Assembly: GCA_040954595.2 (NCBI GenBank)
Contig: CM082583.2
Coordinates: 7,936,001-8,000,000 of the forward strand
Direction: 5' to 3'
DNA: 64,000 bases
DNA from: Balanoglossus misakiensis
Taxonomy: Eukaryota > Hemichordata
This document shows positions 54,301-64,000 of this stretch, in pieces; position 1 is the stretch's first letter, and every line of letters begins with the position of its first letter. The notes under the pieces are model-generated. The model saw nothing but the letters and a program-made list of their open reading frames with translations, had not been told where the DNA came from and made no database searches. The position numbers and the translations under genes are program-made.

Positions 54301-57300
54301 GTCTCGGGAGGTCACTCTTGTGGTATTCACTCTTAGTAATGGATTCAAAACTATGCTTGTCTGAGTGCAACAGAAAAAATACGTTTAAAAGGGTTGCCGA
54401 CCCCCAGCATGACTTGGTCGGCGAGTGCATATTTATATAGAGACATACGAAATGTGACCAAGGTTTGTGGCTTCTGCAATATGATACTTGCTTATTTAGA
54501 ATTTTCAATCTCCGTTCACTGACTGATGAATTTCTGCGAACCTCTCACGTTATACTTACTTAAAAAGTACACTATTCATGCCCTCTCAGTGTTTATTAAA
54601 AGAAATACAACCTCCTCTCTCAGTCTTAATTAATTACTATCGGTAGGCGCTTTCTCCTTAATGAACTCCAATCTGCATATTTGGAGTATTAGGCCCAGAC
54701 TCTTCATGCTAAATCTCAGCCCCAGACGTAGACATGGCGCGATTAGACTGTCCTACATGATTAGTGCAATGCTTCACTGAGGGATTTTAACGATTTTCCC
54801 TGAATATGAACTCTGCGATGTCATCTTTGAGAAAAGCTAATTAAAGAAACTGGCAGGACTCTATGTCGTGCACAGTTTATAACATATCACGAAAGGTAGA
54901 TAATTGATCATTTTTCCAATTTACATCAAATCAGTGTTTCCTTCCGGTAACCTAGAACTCCATTATCAATTAGGAAACATAAGCCAAGAATGTTCAGCTT
55001 GGGCATTTCAAAATGATGAGCAGTTTGCATCTTTGATGAATGTTGAACGATTCATCGCGCCCGATTTACACGATCATCATTAACGATTTCTGCGCATCAC
55101 GAATCTGATCCCGATTTACCGTCGGGTAGTTTTGCAAGGGTCAGAGGTCAGCATCTCGTGCGCTGAATCGCGGCTCATTTACCGTCTAAACTTTGAACAC
55201 GGCTCTTGCGATTGCTACCGATGCATCATGCTCACCCAGGCAGCTATAAACGAATACAAGGAAAATCAATTTTTCAATTGAAACAGGTTTCGGGCACGCA
55301 AAGTGGGATTACCGGCGGAGAAAACCCGTGGTTTCTGTTCGCTAATGAATTAAGGTGATCTCATCTGAAAATTTTGTGCCGAGTGAATAATAAATCTTGA
55401 GGTAGCTGTCTCAGAATCAGCGTCCTTGCACTACTGTTACAATGCAAATACCAGTTGACACGTAACTACACCCAGCTTACTAACACAGTCAGCATTGTTT
55501 TTGTTCGAAATTCGAATTCAAGTCCGGACTAGAATTCATTTGTGAAGAATAACAAAGGCAAGCGGAATACTGTGTGTGTTAGCATGCCGTTTGGAATTTA
55601 ATAAAACTCGCAGCGGAAAAGGGCATTCTGTTATTGACTTATTTAAACGCCGTGTCAGCAGGCCTAAAGGTTGCAGGGCCTACTTCTGTATTCAGCGTGG
55701 AACCGCATCCGGTTCCGGTTCCAGGGATCACAGTGACATACACACCGATCAAGGGAATTTAATCAAGTGGTTGCGGTGTAACACGCGTTTAGAATAATAA
55801 TAGTCCGTAAGCGATGCATTATGTTGACCAAGTCTGTCTCTACTGTTGCAGCCGAAATCTAACAGATATCTATTCTCGGCCTGGATTCGGCATTTTAGGT
55901 GTTTAGTACCCGTGTCAGTCACTATATGTATAGTGATTTGAAAATCAGTAACCCGACATAAAGTTGCTACTAGTGTTACGCGTCTAACCAGGGTTTCAGA
56001 TATTTTATGCATTTCACAACCAGGATCGAATTCTGAGACCTTCTTGGGAGTTGTGAAGAACTCATAAAACCAATAACGATTCCCGAGTAGTAATATAAAG
56101 TTACAAGTTTAAGGGTCACGCCCGTTGGACATTTTTTCCCGAACATTCTTTATTTGTCATTTTCTTCGGCCTTGGGCCTTGGGAGGGATGGGTGGTGTTT
56201 TTTAAATGGCGAATTCCCTGTGTCCTCATCTTGCGAAATAAAAACTCGCGTTGAATGAATAAAATATCATGGCTTATAATTTGGACAATAAGACGCACTT
56301 GGCGTCTGTTTTACGACCATAAAAATCTCCTGATACATATCAAGTTGACTATTACTCCAGGCCAATTTCTCTCTTATTTGACTGACCTTTCTCGTCCCAA
56401 AGTTCAAGATCATAGACAACTGGCACATTAACGCGATGGCGCTGAGGTACACGGCGACGAGCACACACAGGTCGCAGGACCTGACCTAGCAACGGGGAAT
56501 CACAGAGCGCCGATCGCAATGAGTTCTGTAACTTGAGCGTCCAAGTTGCAGGTTACAGTTGACAAGCATATCGTGTTCAGCTTCTGGAGTTACGCATCTA
56601 CGTAAGACATGTTATTCGCGGCCATCTACCAGGACTGCATTCCGTATAGTGACCATTTAAAGTCCAATACCGCGACGACACATTGGACGATGCGAATAGT
56701 TTGGTCAGGAAGAACTGCATTTTTGCATTGATGCGGTCGTCGAAATTTACCAGCAAAGATACCAATGACCCAAAATAATAAAACAATATTGACAGAACAC
56801 CGCTTATTTTCCGGGATTAGCTCATTATCTAACATTTGGTATCGCGAATATTGAGAAATGTTAGCTGCAGTTTGTGTGCGTGGGTGGGTGGGTTGGTGTG
56901 CAGACATTGATTAATACGCATAATAACAAGTGTCACCTGTTATACATAAGCACATCGGGAACCCATATCTTGTCTGATGGAACTCGAATCGACGAAACAC
57001 CGCCATACTGGCTCTCATTCCAAGACAGATAGTTGTCGTTCCATATCTGCAATGAATTAACGTGAAACGATTTGGGTCAACAGATGTTGGCGATCAAAAA
57101 GAGACGCATGCGCCGCAAGGACGATTCGATATATCAGCTAACATTGTCATTCGAGGGACGACAGGCTCACAGTGAACGACATAAAACCGTGGAGTAACAT
57201 TAAGGTTTCATATGATCATTAATCGTTCCGATGGTGAAAAAGGAGATTATCACGTGGTGCCTGTTATCAATTTGATATTTTATTCTTCTGTCATCAGGCG

Positions 57301-60300
57301 ATGCAGATTGCAAATATCGGCGGGAACAAATGGCCGTACCGATTGTTCTCACTTCTGGGTGATCGAAGTGGTATTCATCAACAGACAGCTGTCCAGCGTA
57401 TTTGAAGAAAAAAACAAATTAAAGCATTAAATCATTAAAACTAACAATGCGACCCTTTACATGCGACAACACACAGCTTTCGAACCGCGCCATTACAAAA
57501 ATGAGAGAAAATGGAACATTTATAGGAATATCAAATTCACTACAGTTCAGTAAATGGTATAAATTGCTGTTTATATCTATTGATAACTGATATTTTTGGC
57601 AAGTGTCCAAAATCTGAGATCTGTTTTTGGGTGGTTCGAAATCAACCGAGACAATTGGTTTTGTCGTCTATATTTTTCTGCCAAGCCTTTCTTCTGGAAT
57701 ATTATTATGTATAGAATAAAATAAATCGCAAAAATACAAAAATATGCTCTCGGGGCGATCGAAAAAGCGGGCTCTTTCAAGTAGTGTTGCACACTGAGTA
57801 CCCCTGGACATTGAGCGGCGGGATAAATAACGAAGAAAAATGGCGCCTCTTTTGACAATGCCGCGGACGCAGAAGTATTGGCACATTCTGTCGCTTCCAA
57901 AACAGATTAGGGATGTGTAAACGTATTGTTCTCTGGGTTTAACCTGTATCATACATTTTGATCTGCGCGGTCTTTGGGTATTCACATTCTATTTCTATCG
58001 ATCATTATTTTATGAAAATAGGCGACGTGAATAATCGGCACGGAGAGCTGTCCCATCCATCATGCACCACACCTCAGGACTCGCAGTTGATTGCACTATC
58101 CAACGATAGCTGCGCAAGTTTTTATCCTGTGCGACCATCATGTTATTAGGAAAATTATCTGAAAGCAACGGCAAGACCGATCAAGAAGACTACCCTCTAT
58201 GGACTGTTCTCAAAATTGCTCATAATTATCGACCACCTGCATAAAAATTCGCCATCTTAATGAAAATGTGCTTAAACTCAAATGCAAATGAAGGTGTGTT
58301 ACTGTAGACTCCTATAGCGAAAACCGAATCACAAAATTGCGATGGAAGCAAAATAATACTCGTCTTTTAAATGAGGCAGAAACGCGGGAAATCGCCAGTG
58401 TCTCTGAACGATTTACGATTCTTTTTCTGGTTTTTAACTAATCTGAATGAATTGACAACACGATTAACGATACCATTGCATAGGCATGATAGGCCGAGAT
58501 AAAAGCAAAATGTCCTGTCGTGATGAATGTTCGCTCTGCAGGGATCTCGTTTGTAGTAATTCCACCGATGTTGAGAATCAAATTTTAATATCCCCTCTGT
58601 ACTTCACTAAATCGACGAGATCATAAATTTATAAAAATGAAACAGAAGCATAGATAAAGGCATGAGACTGAACTTTCTCGCATTCCCAGTCGCTGGGAGG
58701 CACTCGCGCGAACTGTTATCCAAAGGCGCGATGTCTAGTACATGGACAGGACCTACAAAGCGCTTGCCAGACGACAGTCATGCAGTCAATGATTTTCTCG
58801 TGCAAATTTAACACGTGCTGTGGTCATGTGAGAAAAAGAGTCTCCCACACCAAGCACCTGGGATAAGATGTTTCACACCCGTTTCGGATATATTGTCACA
58901 CGCCAGCCGCAGCCGCAGGCGAGTGTGGCGTTGTTAATCTCCAACTCGAGAGCGAGAAATCCAATCCCAGATTCTTTGGGGTGTAAGATTCCACCAGTCC
59001 CGCTGTTCTTGTCCATCACTCTGGTAGCCATTGTCATTGACATTTTTATGTGTTAAAATGTCAGCATTCGTGGCCAACTGTCTAGACTTAGTTTTTTTGG
59101 TTCACAATAGACGAGCTAACGACAGCTGGTGCGACTTTAAGGACAGAAACGGCAGCTGTGTGGCTTTCCCGAATGAAACGAGAAACAAACTTTCAGTCGG
59201 CCCGAAATCCAACATGGCAGTATTCCAGCAAGAAAGCACGATGAATTTACTAATTTTTTGCAGTTTGTCGTATCATCCATATAAATGCATCTGTTTTCGA
59301 CCTGACATGATTCCGGACAGCAAAAAGGTTTTACAGAACTACTCATATGACAAGTGGCGGGGACACCAAACATTCCTTGTCGAAAAATCCCCGCAATTTC
59401 TTGAAAGAATGAATGCTACGATAGAAATATTCCTACGCTGCAGGCTTGTTGCCGCATGCGCCGTGCACAAGGCTATGAGGCGTGCCTAGTAAATTGTTAG
59501 GTTAATGCCCTTAGCAGATTGAATACCCACATGTGCAAAGTCCGGACCCATAATGTCAGAAACAAAAATGTCGTTCCAAACTAAACAATCGAATCGTCGA
59601 CATCTACAGTCTACCGAGTTTGACAATCACTAATATTTATTAATATTTATATTTGCGTGAACACGTTGCGCATTTCTTTCGAAATATGAATGGTTATCAA
59701 ACAGGCTGATGATCCCCCGGTACACATTGAAACCTTGCAATATCGACTAAGCACACCCTGAGACTGGAAATATACGTTAAAAGTTGCGACAACTGGCAGG
59801 CATTATAAAGATGTCAGTAGCGAATACCATTGTATTGATGAACGGGATAATTAAATTTGATGGCAGTATTTAATTTGCAGAGATTAGACTTCGAGGAGGT
59901 CGTTACTCTGATGAGAACGTATCGTGTTATCTCCGACCTTGACTTTGACCTCGCCAGTTCACCGTTTGTGGGCCTGTTTAGTTACACCTGTACGTTACGA
60001 ATTAAGTTTATTGTATATATTGATGTCGAACTTCACGAATAAAACAAATTGAATTTACGAGGTGGCTCTCGTGGGCATTGAACAACACACTCCTTAAATT
60101 ACAAACTGATTGAATTAAACATATCTCACGAAAAGGTAGTCACGCAAGGCTATACAGAATAATGATGATTTCAAGAAACAAGTCATTATCGATGACAAAG
60201 TCCCCACTGGCTTGCAATTAAAATATGTTGTCACGAACCTCACACGTTACCTTCATTGAATCTAATATACTGCGAAATATAGCCAATATATTTTTACAAT

Positions 60301-61457
60301 TAAGAGTACGATACAGCTCCATTAGCTGTAACGTTTCGCTATGTTTTCAGTGTTTTTGTACCGTGTATCTGGTGCAGTTTCTTGTTTGAATTCCAGATAG
60401 AAACATGATGAAATACCCATAGCTTATTAACACAACATATGTGTATAGTCAGTATTGTTATTGTGCAAAATTTGAATTCAGGTCCGGACTAGAATCCATT
60501 TGTTAACAATAACAATGGTCGTTACACGTGCTATGTTGACAAGTACTGGTAATACAATGTATTAATATGCTGTTTTGTATGCAGAAAGAACTTGCATTTG
60601 ATACACAGAATGAAGACATTGGAAATAATGACAACAGTTAAAGCTAATGTCCCTTTAAAGACTTAAATCAAACTTGAGTATACTTACATATCGGAGCCAG
60701 ACGTTTGTTACCAGAACCTGATCCCTCTCGTTCTGCAATACAAACAAAATTTCTAACATTAGCGGCGAGGAATAACATTGAATACATATTATCAGTCGGA
60801 GTTGCGTAGGCCAAAGCCGTGACATCACCGTTATCGTACTGACTCACACAAGTGCGATCAGAGACCGTCTTTTGTATGTGGCCATTCTGCCAGGTTTCAA
60901 CATCTCAAAAATTCCACATCAATCTGGCTGCTAAATTGGCGAGATTTGCATTTGTCTAACCTTGTATAACATCCCGTAAAAATTCACACTGGGATTTATC
61001 TGTCGCTTGGCACGACCACATTCGACAAAAACAAGTAGGGTACTATACATGTACCATCTGCGTTTCCACTCACCAAAATCAGTCAGTTTACACTACATTG
61101 TATTATCAGCGCGTTAATGAATAATTTTGATCCGTTTTTTTGGTAGGGACAGTTAGTTTATATTGACATGCGCTAAGAATTTTTTTTGTGGAGACAGTGT
61201 TCGGAAAATATTCGAAATTTGACTAGTGTTTGTCGCGGCTTATATAATATACTTAAAATCACACCAGATGCAGACATCTGTCACTTTCTCTGCCAAACTA
61301 CATCGCTCAATTCTCACTTAAGGAGAAATTTGTGATGTGTGGTGTTTTGCTTGTAGAATACGCTTGTATATGTGACACGTAGATTACCTCTGACCCATTA
61401 GATTAAGCAACAAAATTAAACCCGTGTCGGGGTGTGTGTCTATCTCTCTCTGTCTGT

Positions 61458-61490
<33 letters not shown>

Positions 61491-63797
61491 ACTGTGCAAT
61501 ATCGGAGTGATCAGTGAACAGTAACTTCCATCTTAAAAATGTCAGCACACTTAATTAAACCTTCAGGTTGACAACCCCATCCGTTTATCGGGAAATGGAA
61601 CAGGCCCACTTAATTGATCCGCGCACTTCATGCATAACAATGTCTTATTTTCGTTTTGAATTGTACGTTTAATATAAAACACCAGTTGTTTTTTTCTGGA
61701 TCGGCTCAAAGCTCAGAGAGACCGACTGATCTTTTCCGGCTGCAGTAAAAATCTATAGTTGGGTCTGTCCACGTTTAGTGATATCTGGGCTTAGGCTAGC
61801 TTCATTCATGTTATGTGCGTAAAATTAGGGTAAAATGTGTTTTTTGTGTGCGTGGCAAATATTTCAACAGAATACATTTAAAATTAGATGAATTTGAATA
61901 AACTTCGTTTCCTATTTAAGTTAAATGAAAAGATTGATTTTCCTTAAATTCGACTCGTTTGACTTGCCGTTGTATCCAGACAAACATTGATTAATTCTTG
62001 ATGTAATATCCAATCTCAAACCATTACCTAATGATGTTAGAGACCTAACTGTGATCAGTTGCCCTTACTTGTGTTCATTTGCGGTTGAAAGATAACGTTA
62101 GTTTATTTGGGGGCCAATTCAATCACCTGTACGTTCTTTGCATGTGAAGCAATCAGTGGCTGCACTAATTAGAATCTCCAAACTATTCCAAAGTCATCAT
62201 TGTATTAATTAAGATGGCAAAATTTATAGACAGTGTTTATTTTAGCAAATGTCTGCATGCTGTATGTAGATGGGCACGCTTCTCGTTAATAAAAAATTGT
62301 CCAATCCCTAGAAAAAAAAATATGAAGCTCCCCAAGCTGCACATGCGTCGTGGACCAACACGTGTTTTCAAGGTTCAATTTTGACAAGTTAGACTGAGAA
62401 AATCAAGATGCCTTATTTCAAGGATAATTTAAATGCTTGCCAACTCCGGACAACGTGCAGTATTTCGCAACTTGAAATTTCTCCATCGTGGCAAGGGTGT
62501 GCGACAATCATCTGCCAAAGGACATATAGAAGAGATCCACGTTGTCCCGACCTCTGCATAAATCACGTGACCACTAAAAGGTCAGAGCCGCTCGTAAAGG
62601 TAAATGCTGTAATCGTTGACGCTGTAAATCCCCGGTTGCCATTCAAGCTCTAATAAGTATGGATTATATTAATTTCTCGTTTTCTTGTCGGTTGTAAGGA
62701 CTGGTTAATTGACTGCCAACTCCCTCAGGCGGCCAATCACCAACACCTGTGCACACAGCCCATGGGCATACAACACACACTGTTGCTCACTGAAGTCAAA
62801 TGTATGCCTGGGTATATGTACGCGTTGTCACATTTGTAAGCGATATGGGATATTAAATAAAATGCATTCCCACGCCCTGACACGGCAGAGAGTAGTAAGC
62901 CTGTCTCCTCGGGATTTGCGTTTTCTGAGGCTAGGTAAACACTGTTCCCGCTAGCCCTTTCATATGGGATATCGCTCTGTGTAGACTGCTAATACGCACA
63001 GAGAGAAAAGTCGTTAATTGTGTGAGACAGCACACACGGATTTAAACTACTTACCACGTCCAGGATTTGCTGAAGAGTCAATCCAAATTTCACCTCCAGG
63101 GCTTCAGATTCGTTGCGGATAGGTCGCTCAAGGGGATTGTAATGAGTCATCAGATCAGTCAGTAATTGTCGTTCGAACTTTCCCTGGTGAGAGTCTGCAA
63201 AGATGAGGTTAAGAGAATGCATTTAGAATTGGACTGTATTTTGCACTTGCAATGTCAACAGAAGGCTGTTATAAAACTCCGTCAATGGCATTATTTCGAA
63301 TCTAAAACACAAACGGGTCCTCAAGTAAAGAAATCTCGCTGGTAATGATGCATGACCGAGGCAATTACGGAAAGAAAATGTCAGGTGTTTACGCGTGCGC
63401 CACGGGTACGACGCGGCGAGCTACTGCTGACCTCATAACCTTTTTATCGTCCATTCGGTTATGACTTAATTGCCTTTTGGTGTAATTCGTTGAACTGTGT
63501 ATACTATTGCTCGCAACCGATGGCTGCGAGACTGATAGGACGATGGGGTGCAACGTTCATGGATGAACTTACAAAGAGTACGAAGCCGGCTGACAGGAAA
63601 TCCCAGCGTGTTATTTTCCTATGCATGCTGCATTCAAATATGCACATACATGTACTGGTTGAAATGTCGCCGTTAGGTAGTTAACCGAAGCTCGAGCCGC
63701 AACTGACGACTGGTAGAGCTGGCAGGTACAACAGAAGAACGCACGTCCAACCAAACACGGACACGAACGGAAACAGTGACTCTGTACCTTGGAGCAT
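51334..63797 (-). CDS. Nicotinic acetylcholine receptor alpha subunit, alpha7-like (9 exons, 496 aa)
   Basis: Cys-loop ligand-gated cation channel subunit of the plasma membrane. Exons in order: 63686-63797, 63055-63194, 60688-60732, 56937-57046, 53077-53330, 52735-52929, 52261-52344, 51974-52083, 51334-51774; 1491 nt. Sizes of 140, 45 and 110 nt for exons 2-4 are typical of nAChR genes. Signal peptide ([19 protein letters not shown]), loop D Trp (RYIWNDNY), loop [10 protein letters not shown], Cys-loop [15 protein letters not shown], loop B GSWTFDG, vicinal cysteines [12 protein letters not shown]1, M2 [17 protein letters not shown] with SGEK before it (Glu -1', Leu 9', Glu 20': cation-selective), M3 and M4 ([13 protein letters not shown]). 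M3-M4 and M4 resemble alpha7 most. The usual loop C Tyr after CC is Phe here. The exon 1 donor (G|gttaac) is weak; the phase fits. Confidence 0.92.
52930..52978. repeat. (AAAC)n microsatellite abutting a nicotinic receptor splice acceptor
   Basis: About eleven AAAC units on the plus strand, read as (TTTG)n in the minus-strand transcript, run straight into the acceptor TTGTTAG of receptor exon 6. The microsatellite therefore supplies the polypyrimidine-like tract of that intron. Confidence 0.85.
53428..53472. repeat. GTGA/ATGA tetranucleotide repeat
   Basis: Imperfect GAGTGAGTGAATGA-type tandem repeat in intron 4 of the nicotinic receptor gene. Confidence 0.6.
55471..55594. repeat. Palindromic dispersed repeat, copy 2 (MITE-like)
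   Basis: The centre AGTCCGGACT (55521-55530) is a perfect palindrome with GAATTC on each side (55514-55519 and 55532-55537). The shoulders are also inverted: GTTTTTGTTCG on the left against the complement of AATAACAAAGG on the right, and CTTACTAACACA at the left end against TGTGTTAGCATG at the right. It sits in a nicotinic receptor intron. Sequence and layout match the copy near 60.5 kb, so this is a non-autonomous foldback repeat family. Confidence 0.65.
58868..59489 (+). other. Possible relic or exon of a Golgi sulfotransferase-like protein inside a receptor intron
   Basis: Two overlapping open frames lie on the strand opposite the nicotinic receptor gene. The first ends with a hydrophobic segment ([16 protein letters not shown]) like a type II anchor. 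The second (59031-59489, 152 codons) has five N-glycosylation sequons (NDS, NGS, NET, NYS, NAT) and the phrase [19 protein letters not shown]. An EKSP box after a Trp is characteristic of several carbohydrate sulfotransferase families. No PAPS-binding P-loop is visible and the two parts are out of frame, so this would be a decayed copy or an incomplete exon. It may also be chance. Recognition rests on a short motif only. Confidence 0.22.
60416..60580. repeat. Palindromic dispersed repeat, copy 3 (MITE-like)
   Basis: Centre GGTCCGGACT (60481-60490) with GAATTC left (60474-60479) and GAATCC right (60492-60497). Left shoulder AGTATTGTTATTG is mirrored by CAATAACAATGG on the right. The flanks AGCTTATTAACACA (left) and ATATGCTGTTTTG (right) match copy 2. 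Located in receptor intron 3, about 110 bp from exon 3. Confidence 0.65.
61442..61490. repeat. CTGT/CTGC microsatellite
   Basis: CTCTCTCTGTCTGTC followed by about six CTGC units in receptor intron 2. Confidence 0.7.
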
Positions 63798-63880
63798 GGT
63801 ACCTCCATGCTTTGAGCAACACGCGGTGACCAGAGGAACGCTGGCAGAAGAATGGAGACCCCATAACCTGAAGCATCACC

Positions 63881-63888
63881 CTTTTATA
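63881..63888 (-). promoter_or_regulatory. TATA box of the nicotinic receptor gene
   Basis: TATAAAAG on the minus strand, 84 bp before the inferred start codon (63797). Transcription should begin near 63855, leaving a 5' UTR of about 60 nt. It supports the placement of the short signal-peptide exon at 63686-63797. Confidence 0.5.
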
Positions 63889-64000
63889 TGTCCAGTTTTG
63901 CATCTTGTCTGTTTCAATCGCGGTCTCAAAATCTGATTGGCGTAATCGATGTCAACCAACAGATGCAGCACTTGCAATATGCTAATAACCCGCTCAGTTA

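Noticed and set aside
56267-56464. 65-codon minus-strand frame with a signal-like start in a receptor intron
   Set aside because: Short, no conserved motif, no splice-site support in phase with the receptor exons.

Overview
The window is nuclear DNA from an animal. Nearly every recognisable gene is split by short-to-medium GT-AG introns (about 0.1 to 3.7 kb), the DNA between exons is AT-rich and full of small repeats, and the genes are animal-specific: a Csk-type tyrosine kinase, a peptide-amidating monooxygenase, a ciliary dynein-arm assembly factor and a nicotinic receptor subunit. The amidating enzyme is a stand-alone PHM without a PAL domain, which points to an invertebrate. Repeat content and compact introns fit a marine invertebrate (amphioxus, hemichordate and similar lineages), but the phylum cannot be fixed from the sequence alone.

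Layout. (1) 1-1503: the first coding exon of a secreted or membrane LRR protein on the minus strand; the rest lies outside the window. (2) 1504-15240: gene-poor DNA with homopolymeric C/G tracts, a 1.1-kb terminal-inverted-repeat element at 4371-5480 and a cluster of X-box-like palindromes near 6.7-7.1 kb. (3) 18261-24731: CSK on the minus strand, 11 coding exons giving 444 aa, with a long AT-rich probable 3' UTR. (4) 28470-35041: PHM on the plus strand, 11 exons, 344 aa. (5) 37717-43636: DNAAF4/DYX1C1 on the minus strand, 11 exons, 426 aa. (6) 43928-46890: STOML2 on the plus strand, 9 exons, 373 aa, head to head with DNAAF4 across 291 bp. (7) 48396-49313: an intronless cytosolic sulfotransferase on the minus strand. 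(8) 51334-63797: an alpha7-like nicotinic acetylcholine receptor subunit on the minus strand, 9 exons, 496 aa, with a TATA box upstream.

All five multi-exon models were assembled by hand from splice sites. Reading phase is kept across every junction and the totals divide by three, which strongly supports them. The genes do not form a pathway. The clearest functional link is the shared DNAAF4/STOML2 promoter. The most interesting non-coding object is a 205-bp foldback element inside STOML2 intron 1: it has perfect 8-bp target-site duplications and carries inverted telomeric (TTAGGG) repeats. A second palindromic repeat family occurs at least three times in the window.
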